Below are positions 8,995-18,536 of a DNA stretch of 64,000 nt, piece after piece (position 1 is the first letter of the stretch; each line of letters begins with the position of its first letter). The stretch comes from an uncultured Sterolibacteriaceae bacterium. GTDB lineage: Bacteria; Pseudomonadota; Gammaproteobacteria; Burkholderiales; Rhodocyclaceae. Under the pieces are notes generated by a model. The model was not told where the DNA came from. It made no database searches and saw nothing but the letters and a program-made list of their open reading frames with translations. The DNA lies in contig CALARK010000020.1 in assembly GCA_937888595.1 (NCBI GenBank), forward strand, positions 434,001 through 498,000. Direction: 5' to 3'. A program made the translations under genes and the position numbers.

Positions 8995-10185
8995 ATGGCC
9001 GATGCACTGCTGACTCTCAACGCCGGTTCATCCTCGATCAAGTTCGCACTGTTCCGGCGCTCCGATCCGGTCCCGGCCCAGCCGGAACTGGTCGGCCAGA
9101 TCGACGGTATCGGTGCCACCCCCCACCTCAAGGCGAAGGATGCGCAAGGGCGCGTGCTCGACGACGCCGACCTGCCCATCGACGGAACTGCCGACGGGAG
9201 CCAGCATCGCGCCGCGCTCGCACATCTGGTCGAGTGGCTGCACGCCCACGAATCCGGCTGGACCATCGCGGGCGTCGGCCACCGCGTCGTGCATGGCGCG
9301 GAAAGCTACTCGCATCCGATCCGGCTCAACGATGCGCACATCGCCCGCCTGCGGGAATTCGTCCCGCTCGCCCCGCTGCACCAGCCGCACAACCTTGCCG
9401 GCATCGAGGCGATGCGCGATGCCCTGCCCGGCATTCCGCAGATCGCCTGTTTCGACACGGCCTTCCATCGCACCCAGCCGGCCATCGCGCAACTGTTCGC
9501 CCTGCCGCGCCGCATCACTGCGCAGGGCGTGCGCCGCTACGGCTTCCATGGCCTCTCTTACGAATACATCGCCGACGTGCTGCCGCAGCACCTCGACGAA
9601 GGCCGTGCCAATGGCCGGGTCATCGTCGCCCACCTCGGCAACGGTGCCTCGATGTGCGCGATGGTCGGCCGCAAGAGCCACGCCACGACGATGGGCTTCA
9701 CCGCGGTCGAGGGCCTGATGATGGGCACGCGGACCGGCGCGCTCGATCCCGGCGTGCTGCTCTACCTGATGGACTACGACGGCATGGATGCGAAGGCGCT
9801 GACCAAGCTGCTGTACAAGGAGTCGGGGCTGCTCGGTGTCTCGGGCATCTCGCAGGACATGCGCGAGCTGCTCGCTTCCGACAAGCCCGAAGCGCAGGAG
9901 GCCGTCGACCTGTTCTGCTACCGCATCGTCCGCGAGATCGGCTCGCTCGCGGCGGCCATCGGCGGACTCGATGCGCTCGTCTTCACCGGCGGCATCGGCG
10001 AGCACGCCGCGCCGGTGCGGGCGCAGGTATGCCGCGAACTCGGCTGGCTCGGGCTCGACTTCGATGTCGCCGCCAACGCCGGCGCTGCCGAACGCATCAG
10101 TACCGCCGGCAGCCAGGTCGCCGCCCTGGTGCTGCCGACCAACGAGGAATGGATGCTGGCACGGCATACGGCACAGCTGCTGTAG
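8995..10185 (+). CDS. ackA: Acetate kinase
   Basis: Transfers phosphate between acyl-phosphate and ADP. The 396-residue ASKHA-fold protein has LTLNAGSSSIKFALF at the N terminus, FHRTQPAIAQLFALP, the conserved RRYGFHGLSYEYI, AHLGNGASMCAM, and VFTGGIGEHAAPVRAQV near the C terminus. It is seven bases downstream of the MaoC-PTA fusion and is clearly cotranscribed. Whether the physiological acyl group is acetate or a longer chain cannot be told from sequence. Confidence 0.95.
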   Translation: MADALLTLNAGSSSIKFALFRRSDPVPAQPELVGQIDGIGATPHLKAKDAQGRVLDDADLPIDGTADGSQHRAALAHLVEWLHAHESGWTIAGVGHRVVHGAESYSHPIRLNDAHIARLREFVPLAPLHQPHNLAGIEAMRDALPGIPQIACFDTAFHRTQPAIAQLFALPRRITAQGVRRYGFHGLSYEYIADVLPQHLDEGRANGRVIVAHLGNGASMCAMVGRKSHATTMGFTAVEGLMMGTRTGALDPGVLLYLMDYDGMDAKALTKLLYKESGLLGVSGISQDMRELLASDKPEAQEAVDLFCYRIVREIGSLAAAIGGLDALVFTGGIGEHAAPVRAQVCRELGWLGLDFDVAANAGAAERISTAGSQVAALVLPTNEEWMLARHTAQLL

Positions 10186-10219
10186 GCGCGCCGCCCGCCA
10201 TCGGCCGCCAGCGGCCGCC

Positions 10220-10246
10220 AAAAGTCGGCGCTGGCGGGACGGTACC
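10220..10246 (+). repeat. Dispersed palindromic element, copy 3 (degenerate)
   Basis: Head AAAAGTC, left arm GGCGCTG, loop GCGGGA, right arm CGGTACC. The arms no longer pair fully. The GGTACC variant of the arm also appears in copy 6. Confidence 0.75.
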
Positions 10247-10338
10247 CGCCATCCTCTGACGCTAGAATCGGAACAAGGCGCGAATGGAATCCCGGCAAAG
10301 ACCGGGACCAGCGCCCCCAATGGAACGAGACCCTGCGC

Positions 10339-10344
10339 GGAGGA
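10339..10344 (+). promoter_or_regulatory. Ribosome binding site that selects a TTG start
   Basis: GGAGGA lies eight bases before TTG 10353 but 17 before the first plausible ATG at 10362, so TTG is the better start of the binding-protein gene. Confidence 0.65.
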
Positions 10345-10352
10345 TATTTCCC

Positions 10353-11588
10353 TTGCTCACGATGCTTGTCCGGCTGGCGTCGGCGCTGTTGGTGTTTGCC
10401 TCGTCGCTGACGCTGGCCGCCCCGCCCCTGTTGATCGCTCACGTGGCGCCGACCACCGGGCGCTTTTCCCTGCACGCCGAAGCCGACCGGCGCGGGGCTG
10501 AAATGGCTATCGACGAATTCAATGCCAAGGGCGGTGTGCTCGGCAGGGAAGTCGTCCTGATCTCGCGCGACCCGACCCTCGACAGCAAGCAAGCCGCTCT
10601 GGTCGCCGAAGAGTTGATCGCCCAGACCAAAATCGGCTTCATGGTCGGCGCAATCGCCTCCAACGTGGCCGCCAGCATGTCGGCGGTGGCCCAGAAGCAC
10701 GGAGTCATCTTCATCAACACCAACTCCTCCGCCCCCTCAGAATCGGTCGAGAACGCCCACCGCACCAAGTTCGTGTTCGATGCCCATGGCGCCAACTTCA
10801 CCCGTGCCATGCTTCGCTATGCGCTGGCCAACCGCCCCTCGAAACGGGTCCTGCTGCTCATCGAGGACAACGGTGCCGGTCGCAGCAATGCAGCTGCCAT
10901 GCGCCCCTATATCGTCGAATACGGCGGTACGGTGGTCGGCGAAGTGTTTTCCCCGGAAAACCTGTCCGATCCGGCGGGCGTACTCAAGCAGGTCGCCGCC
11001 ATCCGTGCCGACGTGGTCGCGGTCGTGGTCAGCGGCGACAACCAGATCAAGCTGTTCGCGCAGATCGATCCGGCAGTATTTGAACGCCAGCAGTGGATCG
11101 TCGGCGAAGTGGACTGGGAAGAACTCTACCCCGCCCCCGGGACGCCGCGCCCGTTGTTCGGCACCACCTGGGCGTGGAACCTCGACACGCCCGGCACCAG
11201 GGAATTCGTCGAGCGCTATCGCAAGCGTTACGGCCACACCAAGCTGGACTGGCCCGGGGATGTGACCCATGCGGACTACCTGGCCACCCAGGCCCTGCTC
11301 GATGCCATCGTGCGGGCCGGCACCACCGACACCCACGCGGTCATCCGGCAGCTGGAAAAATATCGCGCCACCGCCCATGAGCGCATGCAGAATGCGCCGG
11401 CCTGGATGGACCCGAACAGCCATCATGTGCAGCAAAGCATTTACATTGCCCGCTGGAACCCCAGGGCCAGTTCGCCCGAACGCGGTATCGAGATCGTCGG
11501 CCATGTGCCCCCCGATGCCGTGCGCTACGAGGCGGAGAAAACGACCCGGCTCGAACCGCTGAGCGACACCCCGCGTCTCACCCCATGA
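10353..11588 (+). CDS. Periplasmic ligand-binding protein (Peripla_BP_6 / LivJ type) in a kinase operon
   Basis: Type I periplasmic binding protein of the branched-chain amino acid class. A Sec signal peptide (LVRLASALLVFASSLTLAA) precedes PPLLIAHVAPTTGRF, and the two-lobed domain runs through RRGAEMAIDEFNAKGGVLGREVVLISRD, VGAIASNVAASMSAVAQKHGV and later YLATQALLDAIVRAG. Length is 411 residues from the TTG. No permease or ATPase genes lie nearby; instead the stop overlaps the start of a hybrid histidine kinase by ATGA. I infer that it is the ligand-sensing subunit of that kinase rather than a transporter component. The ligand is unknown. Confidence 0.85.
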   Translation: MLTMLVRLASALLVFASSLTLAAPPLLIAHVAPTTGRFSLHAEADRRGAEMAIDEFNAKGGVLGREVVLISRDPTLDSKQAALVAEELIAQTKIGFMVGAIASNVAASMSAVAQKHGVIFINTNSSAPSESVENAHRTKFVFDAHGANFTRAMLRYALANRPSKRVLLLIEDNGAGRSNAAAMRPYIVEYGGTVVGEVFSPENLSDPAGVLKQVAAIRADVVAVVVSGDNQIKLFAQIDPAVFERQQWIVGEVDWEELYPAPGTPRPLFGTTWAWNLDTPGTREFVERYRKRYGHTKLDWPGDVTHADYLATQALLDAIVRAGTTDTHAVIRQLEKYRATAHERMQNAPAWMDPNSHHVQQSIYIARWNPRASSPERGIEIVGHVPPDAVRYEAEKTTRLEPLSDTPRLTP

Positions 11589-14500
11589 GCAAACGCCGCC
11601 TCGGTCTGTTCGCGCGCGTCGCCCTGCTGGTGCTCGGCATCGAAATCGTCGCCTTCGGCGGCCTGGGCTGGTTTTATATCGACCGTTACAGCAGCGCCGT
11701 CGAGAGGCGGCTCGAAGAGCGCCTGCAGTTGGTCAGCGAGATGATCGGGCGCGACGAACTGACGGTGAGTGCCCTTTCCCGAACCGCATTTCTCTCCCAG
11801 TTCGTCGGTGCACCGTTTCACGAAGGTCTGGCCATCGGCGGCAACCGGCGTGTCATTGTCGCCAGCAACGCCGCCCTGCTCGGCCGGCTGGCCGAAGAAG
11901 TGCCCGGGTTCGACCCCAGCTGGCCGGACACCCCCGCCCAGTCACCCCTCCTGATCGCGCAGCCCGGCCAGCTAACCCATGTCGCCACGATCCGTCACGT
12001 CAACGACGGCAGCCCGCTCTACACGGTAGTGCTTAGCGTCAGCACCGACCCGCTGGAAGCGGAAAAAAGCGCGATCATCATGCGCGGCATCACCGTTTCC
12101 TTGCTGTTCATCCTGCTCACCTCGGCCGGCATCATCCTGATCGCCAAGCGCCTGATCGGCGAACGCATTGAAACCTCGCTCGAGATACTCAAAGCCATCG
12201 AGGGCGGCAACCTCGCTGCCCGCATTCCCATGTCGGGCAACGACGAGATCAGTCAGCTGCAGGCGGGCATCAACTCGATGGCGACCGAAGTCGCCGATCT
12301 GCTCGAAGAGTACCGCCACAAGGAAGCCGAGCTGCTCGAAAGTCAGTATCTGCTCAACACTGCGCAAGCCGTGGCGAAATTCGGCAGCTGGCACCTCGAC
12401 CTGAAGCAGAACATACTGAAATGGTCGGACGAGACCTGCCGCATGTTCGGCACCCCCAGCGGCCAGCCGCTGTCCTACGAGGATTTCCTGGAAAAGGTTC
12501 ATCCCGAAGACCGCCAGTCGGTCAACGATGCCTGGACTGCGGCGCTGAAGGGGGCTCCCTACGATTACGTCCACCGCATCGTCGTCCGCGGCGAAACGCG
12601 CTGGGTGCGCGAAATGGCCGAATTCAGCTTCGCCGCCGACGGCCAGCTCATCAGCGCCACCGGAACGGTCCAGGACATCACCGATCGGATCCGAAGCAAC
12701 GTCGAATACCAGGCCATCCTGCGCACGGCACTCGACGGCTTCTGGATGGTCAACCTCAGCGGCGGATTCATCGAGGTCAACGACGCCTATTGCCGCATGG
12801 TCGGCTACGACCGCGACACCTTGCTCAAGATGCGCATCCCTGACATCGAGGCACTCGAACGTCCCGAGGAAACCCGTGCGCACATCGAAAAGATCCTGGC
12901 CACCGGCTCCGACCGCTTCGAAACACGGCACCGCCATCGCGACGGCCACCTGATCGACATCGAAGTCAGCGCCAATTACATCGCGATCGACGAAGGCCGA
13001 CTGGTGGTGTTCCTGCGCGACATCAGCGAAAGCAAACGCGCCATGCAGCGTGTGCGCGACAGCGAGGAGCTGTTGCGCTCGTCGATCGAGACCATCGGCG
13101 AAGCCTTTGTCGCCTACGGCCCGGACGACCGGTTGGTGATCTGCAACGAGAAATACCGCGAGCTGTACCAGCGCTCGGCGCCGATGATCCAGCCAGGCAA
13201 CCGCTTCGAGGACATCATCCGCTACGGCGTCGCCCACGGGCAATACCCCGCCGCCACCGGTCGCGAGGAAGCCTGGATCGCCGAACGGCTGGCGGCGCAT
13301 CTGAGCGCGGATGCCGACATGATCCAGCAGATCGACGACGGCCGCTGGCTGCGCATCCGCGAACGCAAGACATCCACCGGCTACATCGTCGGCTTCCGTG
13401 TCGATGTCACCGAAATTTACCGTGCCAAGGAAGCCGCCGAGGCCGCCAACCGTGCCAAATCGGAATTCCTCGCCAACATGAGCCACGAGATCCGCACGCC
13501 GATGAACGCGATCCTCGGCCTCACGCAACTGGTGCTCGACACGCCGTTGGAGGCGCGCCAGCGCGATTTCCTGACCAAGGCCCATCACTCCGGCCGCGCC
13601 CTGCTCGGCATTCTCAACGACATCCTCGACTACTCGAAGATCGAGGCCGGCCGCCTCGACATCGAGCGCTCGCCGTTCTCGATCGAGGATGTGGTGCGCG
13701 AAGTGGCCGACCTGTTCGCCGCCCGCCTCGCCGAAAAGGGCATCGAACTGCTGATCGACCTCGAGCCCGACCTGCCGGTGCAGTTGATCGGCGATCCCCT
13801 GCGGCTGCATCAGGTGCTCTCCAACCTGGTCGGCAACGCGATCAAATTCACCGAGCGCGGCGAGATTCATATCGCGGCCACCGCCACCGCCCACCCTGAC
13901 GACGCGGAACAGCTGATGCTGCGCTTCGCCATCAAGGATAGCGGCATCGGCATCGATCCGCGCCTGGCCAAGCAGCTGTTCCAGCCCTTCACCCAGGCCG
14001 ACGGCAGCATCACGCGCAAATACGGCGGCACCGGCCTCGGCCTGGCGATCTGCCACCGCCTCGTGACCCTGATGGGCGGCGACATCGCGGCCAGCGGCGC
14101 CGAGGGTGCCGGCGCCACCTTCAGCTTTTCGGTGGCGGTCGGCCGGACCCAGCAAACGGCGTCTGCCCATCTGCAGCAGGTGCGCGGCATGAAAGCGCTG
14201 ATCGTCGACGACCAGCCGAGCGCGCGTGCCGTGCTCGACAAGCTGCTGACCGCCTGGGGGGTCGAGCATGTGCAGGCCGCCAGCGGCGAAGAAGCCCTGG
14301 CCATGATCGAGGCCGCCCACGCCCGGGGCGACGGCTATTGCACGCTGCTGGTCGACTGGCAGATGCCCGGCCTGGACGGGATCGACGTGCTGCAGCGGAT
14401 TGCCGCCGAACCGGCCCGCTACGGCGGGGCGATGCGGCTGATGATGGTGACCGCGCATGATCGCAACAAGCTGGAGCTGGCCGCCCGCGAACTGCGCCTC

Positions 14501-15622
14501 GACGGCATCGTGACCAAGCCGGTCATGCCCTCGGCGCTGTTCGATGCCCTGGTCGGCCGCCCCGAGGGCTTGCCCGCACTGCAAAAGTCGGCGCCGGCGA
14601 GACGGCGCTTCGACGGCAGCCGCGTGCTGGTGGCCGAGGACAACCCCTACAACCAGCAGGTGGCCGCCGGTTTCCTCGACAAGCTCGGCATCATCGTCTC
14701 CCTCGCCGACAACGGCCAGCAGGCGGTCACGCTCGCCAGCCACGGCCGCTTTGACGCGATCCTGATGGACATGCACATGCCCATCCTCGATGGCCTGGCC
14801 GCCACCCGCCAGCTGCGCGCCGCCGGCAACCGCACGCCGATCATCGCCATGACCGCCGCCGTGATGGAGGAAGACCGCTCACGCTGCGACGAGGCCGGCA
14901 TGGATGCCTTCGTGCCCAAGCCGGTCGATCCCGACCAGCTGGTGCAGGTGCTGGCGCGCTACCTGCAGGAAACCACCGACAGGCAGGCCCTCGCCGCGCA
15001 GGACGCGGCCGCCCGATCATCCGCCGAAGCACCACTGCCGCAGTGGCCGGGCACCGATCTGCCGGCGGCGTTGCGCCGCCTCGGCGGCGACCGCCCGCTG
15101 CTGTTCCGCCTGCTGGCCGACTTTGTTGCCGAGCATGCGGGCTTTTGCGAAGCGCAACGACGGCTGCTCGAGGCCGGCGAAGTCCATCAGGTCGCGGCCG
15201 CCCTGCATGCCTTCAAGGGCGCTGCCGGCAACCTCGGCTTGCGCGCCCTGTCCGAACAGGCCCGCCGGCTCGAGGCGGCGGTACGTGCCGGGGAAACCCC
15301 GGCCTTCGATGCCCTGGCGGATGACCTCGCCGCCACCGACCCGCTGATGGCCGGCTTGCCGCAGGCCGGGGGAGCGGTCGCCGCGCCGACGGCGGCGGAG
15401 ATGAGCGAGCTGTTGCTGGGCCTGCGCCCCTATCTGGAAGACCGCGAGCTGGTGCCGGACGAACTGATGGCCCGGCTGGCCGCCTGCGCCCGCGCCGACC
15501 TGCCCGGTGCCCCGTTCGCGCGACTGCTCAACCGCATCGACGAATTCGATCACGATGGTGCGCTGGCCTTGCTGGTGCAGATCGCCGTGCAAAACGGTCT
15601 TTCGCTAAACTTGGACGCATGA
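11585..15622 (+). CDS. Hybrid sensor histidine kinase (HAMP, three PAS, HisKA-HATPase, two REC, HPt)
   Basis: A 1345-residue membrane sensor. A transmembrane helix at about 9-30, an extracytoplasmic sensor of about 130 residues, and a second helix at about 168-190 are followed by HAMP. Three PAS domains lie at about 256-368, 374-486 and 492-618. The kinase core has phospho-accepting H634 (MSHEIRTPMN) and an ATPase domain with GIDP...KYGGTGLGLAI. REC1 has D924 in LLVDWQMPG, REC2 has D1062 in LMDMHMP, and the HPt domain has H1208 in HAFKGAAGN. A copy of the dispersed palindromic element encodes the linker between the REC domains. The gene is ATGA-coupled to the binding protein upstream and the c-di-GMP regulator downstream, which suggests one phosphorelay. 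Confidence 0.95.
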   Translation: MSKRRLGLFARVALLVLGIEIVAFGGLGWFYIDRYSSAVERRLEERLQLVSEMIGRDELTVSALSRTAFLSQFVGAPFHEGLAIGGNRRVIVASNAALLGRLAEEVPGFDPSWPDTPAQSPLLIAQPGQLTHVATIRHVNDGSPLYTVVLSVSTDPLEAEKSAIIMRGITVSLLFILLTSAGIILIAKRLIGERIETSLEILKAIEGGNLAARIPMSGNDEISQLQAGINSMATEVADLLEEYRHKEAELLESQYLLNTAQAVAKFGSWHLDLKQNILKWSDETCRMFGTPSGQPLSYEDFLEKVHPEDRQSVNDAWTAALKGAPYDYVHRIVVRGETRWVREMAEFSFAADGQLISATGTVQDITDRIRSNVEYQAILRTALDGFWMVNLSGGFIEVNDAYCRMVGYDRDTLLKMRIPDIEALERPEETRAHIEKILATGSDRFETRHRHRDGHLIDIEVSANYIAIDEGRLVVFLRDISESKRAMQRVRDSEELLRSSIETIGEAFVAYGPDDRLVICNEKYRELYQRSAPMIQPGNRFEDIIRYGVAHGQYPAATGREEAWIAERLAAHLSADADMIQQIDDGRWLRIRERKTSTGYIVGFRVDVTEIYRAKEAAEAANRAKSEFLANMSHEIRTPMNAILGLTQLVLDTPLEARQRDFLTKAHHSGRALLGILNDILDYSKIEAGRLDIERSPFSIEDVVREVADLFAARLAEKGIELLIDLEPDLPVQLIGDPLRLHQVLSNLVGNAIKFTERGEIHIAATATAHPDDAEQLMLRFAIKDSGIGIDPRLAKQLFQPFTQADGSITRKYGGTGLGLAICHRLVTLMGGDIAASGAEGAGATFSFSVAVGRTQQTASAHLQQVRGMKALIVDDQPSARAVLDKLLTAWGVEHVQAASGEEALAMIEAAHARGDGYCTLLVDWQMPGLDGIDVLQRIAAEPARYGGAMRLMMVTAHDRNKLELAARELRLDGIVTKPVMPSALFDALVGRPEGLPALQKSAPARRRFDGSRVLVAEDNPYNQQVAAGFLDKLGIIVSLADNGQQAVTLASHGRFDAILMDMHMPILDGLAATRQLRAAGNRTPIIAMTAAVMEEDRSRCDEAGMDAFVPKPVDPDQLVQVLARYLQETTDRQALAAQDAAARSSAEAPLPQWPGTDLPAALRRLGGDRPLLFRLLADFVAEHAGFCEAQRRLLEAGEVHQVAAALHAFKGAAGNLGLRALSEQARRLEAAVRAGETPAFDALADDLAATDPLMAGLPQAGGAVAAPTAAEMSELLLGLRPYLEDRELVPDELMARLAACARADLPGAPFARLLNRIDEFDHDGALALLVQIAVQNGLSLNLDA
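14583..14609 (+). repeat. Dispersed palindromic element, copy 4 (in frame in hybrid kinase)
   Basis: Head AAAAGTC, left arm GGCGCCG, loop GCGAGA, right arm CGGCGCT. It is read as KSAPARRR in the linker between the two receiver domains, so the kinase reading frame is kept. Confidence 0.85.
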
Positions 15623-17697
15623 CGATTTCCGCGCCTCCACCCGGGGATGCCAAGCCCCTGCTCCTGCTGGTCGACGACATGCCGGCCAACCTGCACGTAC
15701 TCGCCGCCGCCCTGAAAAACGAGTATCGGCTCAAGACCGCCACCAGCGGTGCGGCAGCGCTGGAGCTGGTGGCCCGCACAGACCGGCCCGAACTGATCCT
15801 GCTCGACGTGATGATGCCGGGCATGAGCGGCATCGAGGTGTTGCGCCACTTGCGCGCCGATCCGGTCATGCGCGACATCCCGGTCATTTTCGTCACCGCC
15901 GACACCTCCGAGCAAAGCCAGCTCGACAGCCTCGACCTGGGCGCGGACGACTATCTGACCAAACCGGTGGTCGGCGCCATCCTGCGCGCCCGCGTACGCA
16001 ACCTGCTGGCGAAGAAACGCACCGAGCGCCAGTTGCGCCTGGCCGCCCACGTCTTCGAATACAGCGGCGAGGCGATTCTGGTCACCGACCGCGACAACAC
16101 CATCGTCGAAGTGAATCCCGCCTTCACCCGCCTCACCGGCTATGGCATCGACGAGGTGCGGGGCCGGAACCCGCGCCTGCTTTCTTCGGGCCGCAATACG
16201 CCCGAAGATTACCGGGCGATGTGGCAGGCGGTGCGCGAAGAGGGTTTCTGGCAGGGCGAAATGTGGGATCGCCACAAGGGCGGCGAAATCTACCCCAAGC
16301 TGATGACCATCACGACGGTGAAGAACCCGCGCGGGGAAATCGACTACTACATCGCCAGCTTTTCGGATATCCGCGAGCAGAAGGCCGCCGAGGAACGCAT
16401 CCGCCACCTCGCCCATCACGATGCCCTGACCGGCCTGCCCAACCGCATGCACCTGAGCATCGCCTTGGAACAGGCGCTCGCCGACGCCCACCGGGCCAAT
16501 ACCAAGGTGGCGGTGATGTTCGTCGACATGGATCGCTTCAAGGTGATCAACGACACGCTCGGCCATCAGGTCGGCGACGCCATGCTGGTCGAGGTCGCCC
16601 GGCGTTTGAAGGAGTGCGTGCGCGAATCCGACATCGTCGCGCGCCTCGGCGGGGACGAATTCGTCGTGGTGCTCGCCGGCATGACGGAGGCTGGCGCAGC
16701 CACGTCCATCGCCGGGAAAATCCTCAACGCGCTGGGGCAGCCCTATGAGGTTGCCGGCCATACGCTGCACTCGAGCCCGAGCATCGGCATCAGCGTCTAC
16801 CCCCTGGACGGTACGGACATCGCGACGCTGATGAAAAACGCCGACACCGCGATGTACCACGCCAAGGAGCAGGGCCGCAACAACGCGCAGTATTTCACCG
16901 CCGCGTTGAACGCCGCGGCCGCCACGCGCCTGGAAATCGAACATGAACTGCGTGGGGCGCTGGACGACGGCCAGTTCGAACTGCACTACCAACCGCAGGT
17001 GCGTGCGCTCAGCGGCGACATCTGCAGCGTCGAGGCATTGATCCGCTGGAAGCACCCCCGCCTCGGCTTGGTGTCGCCGATCGACTTCATCCCGGTCGCC
17101 GAGGAAACCGGCCTGATCGAGCCGATCGGTGCCTGGGTGCTCGACGAGGCCTGCCGCCAGCTGGCCGCCTGGCGCGCCGCCGGCATCGACGGCCTGGGCA
17201 TGGCGGTCAACCTGTCCGCGCGCCAGCTGCGCTCGCCACGCCTCGTCGACATGGTCCGCACGGCACTCACCCGCCACGCCCTGCGCGAAGATGACCTCGA
17301 ACTGGAGATCACCGAATCGGTGGCCATGACCAACCCGGAGCTGGCCATCGACCAGTTGCACGCCTTGCGCACGCTGGGCGTGCGTCTTGCCATCGACGAC
17401 TTCGGCACGGGCTACTCCTCGCTCGCCTACCTCAAGAATCTGCCGATCCAGGTGCTCAAGCTGGACCGCAGTTTCGTGAACGGCATCGAGAGCGGCGGCA
17501 ACGACGCGGTCATCTGTGCCGCGACCATCGCGCTCGCCCACAGCCTGGGCCTCAAGGTGGTCGCCGAAGGGGTCGAAACGCCGGCCCAGCAGGATTTTCT
17601 GGCCCACACCCACCATTGCGATTTCCTGCAGGGCTATCTGTTCGGCAAACCGCTGCGGGCGTCCGAACTCACCGCACACCTCAACGCCGCGCCATGA
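15619..17697 (+). CDS. Response regulator with PAS, GGDEF and EAL domains
   Basis: Makes or degrades cyclic di-GMP in response to phosphorylation. REC covers about 12-130 with D63 (LLDVMMPG), PAS about 135-258 (VNPAFTRLTGYG), GGDEF about 265-425 and EAL about 440-690. The cyclase motif GGDEF (344-348) is intact and is preceded at the right distance by an RESD inhibitory I-site. The EAL motif (472-474 in VEALIRW) is intact too, with DDFGTGYSSLAYLKNLP downstream. Both activities may therefore be real. The start overlaps the hybrid kinase stop (ATGA), and its stop overlaps the YitT gene, so it is the probable output of the upstream kinase. Confidence 0.95.
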   Translation: MTISAPPPGDAKPLLLLVDDMPANLHVLAAALKNEYRLKTATSGAAALELVARTDRPELILLDVMMPGMSGIEVLRHLRADPVMRDIPVIFVTADTSEQSQLDSLDLGADDYLTKPVVGAILRARVRNLLAKKRTERQLRLAAHVFEYSGEAILVTDRDNTIVEVNPAFTRLTGYGIDEVRGRNPRLLSSGRNTPEDYRAMWQAVREEGFWQGEMWDRHKGGEIYPKLMTITTVKNPRGEIDYYIASFSDIREQKAAEERIRHLAHHDALTGLPNRMHLSIALEQALADAHRANTKVAVMFVDMDRFKVINDTLGHQVGDAMLVEVARRLKECVRESDIVARLGGDEFVVVLAGMTEAGAATSIAGKILNALGQPYEVAGHTLHSSPSIGISVYPLDGTDIATLMKNADTAMYHAKEQGRNNAQYFTAALNAAAATRLEIEHELRGALDDGQFELHYQPQVRALSGDICSVEALIRWKHPRLGLVSPIDFIPVAEETGLIEPIGAWVLDEACRQLAAWRAAGIDGLGMAVNLSARQLRSPRLVDMVRTALTRHALREDDLELEITESVAMTNPELAIDQLHALRTLGVRLAIDDFGTGYSSLAYLKNLPIQVLKLDRSFVNGIESGGNDAVICAATIALAHSLGLKVVAEGVETPAQQDFLAHTHHCDFLQGYLFGKPLRASELTAHLNAAP

Positions 17698-18296
17698 GCG
17701 TCGCCGCCAGGCACAGTTTTTTCGACGACCTGCAGGGCATCCTCACTGGCGCCCTGGTCGTCGCCATCGGCATCCTGTTCATCAAGCAGGCCGGCCTGCT
17801 GACCGGCGGCGCTGTCGGCATCACCTTCCTCATTCACTACGCGACCGGCGCCAACTTCGGTCTGATCCTGTTTCTGGTCAACCTGCCGTTCTATTGGCTC
17901 GCCATACGGCGCATGGGAAACGAGTTCACGTTCAAGACGCTGACGACCGTCAGCACGGTCTCGCTGCTGGTCGAAGGCCTGCCGCATGTCATCGCTATCG
18001 CCCATATCGATCCGTTCTTCGCCGGCGGTGCCGGCGGCCTGCTGATGGGCATCGGCATGCTGATCCTGTTCCGTCACCGCGCCAGCCTCGGCGGCCTCAA
18101 CGTGCTGGTGCTGTGGCTGCAGGAGCGCTCGGGCTGGCGCGCCGGCAAGCTGCAGATGGGACTCGACGTCGCCATCCTGCTCGGCGCGGCATTGATCGTT
18201 CCACCGCTGTTGCTGGCCGCCTCGATCCTCGGCGCGGTGCTGCTCAACTTCGCACTGGCCGTCAATCACAAGCCAGGACGCTACATGGCCTTCTAG
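17694..18296 (+). CDS. YitT family membrane protein
   Basis: A 200-residue integral membrane protein of the YitT/DUF161 type with about five hydrophobic segments: GILTGALVVAIGILFIKQAG, GGAVGITFLIHYATG, LILFLVNLPFYWLAI, GGLLMGIGMLILFRHRAS and a C-terminal pair. The function of this family is not established. The ATG at 17694 overlaps the stop of the c-di-GMP regulator, so it is the last gene of the signalling operon. Whether it is an effector or a passenger is unknown. Confidence 0.88.
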   Translation: MSVAARHSFFDDLQGILTGALVVAIGILFIKQAGLLTGGAVGITFLIHYATGANFGLILFLVNLPFYWLAIRRMGNEFTFKTLTTVSTVSLLVEGLPHVIAIAHIDPFFAGGAGGLLMGIGMLILFRHRASLGGLNVLVLWLQERSGWRAGKLQMGLDVAILLGAALIVPPLLLAASILGAVLLNFALAVNHKPGRYMAF

Positions 18297-18536
18297 CCTT
18301 GGGTGACCGGCATCGGCCTCGTCCAGGCCGAGTTCGTCGGATCCGTCTCGGGCGGCGGACAAAGCGGCCCTCCAAGGCGTGGCCCACTCGACCGGCATTG
18401 TGCATGCACGCCTTGGCCATGATCCGACACAGCAAGCGCCGCCAAACGCCCTGACGCAATCTTTACCGACGATCCGGCGCGGACTTATTACAATGGCAAC
18501 TCCGTCAGGCGCAGGATCATTGAGGGAGCAAGCCGC
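18297..18536. other. Intergenic gap before the soluble hybrid kinase
   Basis: A 240-base gap without a convincing gene; the short open frames on both strands have no recognisable family or ribosome site. TTATTACAAT at 18485-18494 is a weak -10 candidate for the next gene. No terminator with a T-run is visible after the YitT gene. Confidence 0.4.

Larger units (their letters stand above)
10186..10352. other. Intergenic gap between ackA and the signalling operon
   Basis: A 167-base gap that holds a degenerate palindromic element at 10220-10246 and the ribosome binding site of the next gene. No convincing sigma-70 promoter or T-tailed terminator is visible. Confidence 0.5.

Noticed and set aside
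6912..9266. Very long open frame on the minus strand opposite mtfA and the MaoC-PTA gene
   Set aside because: It is antisense to two well-supported genes, has low-complexity Arg/Asp/Gly-rich translation and no family match; long antisense frames are expected at this GC content.
11972..14776. Open frame of over 900 codons opposite the first hybrid kinase
   Set aside because: It mirrors the kinase gene in codon phase and has no recognisable domain or ribosome site. Similar long shadows occur opposite 15619-17697, 27159-28664 and 47705-49024.
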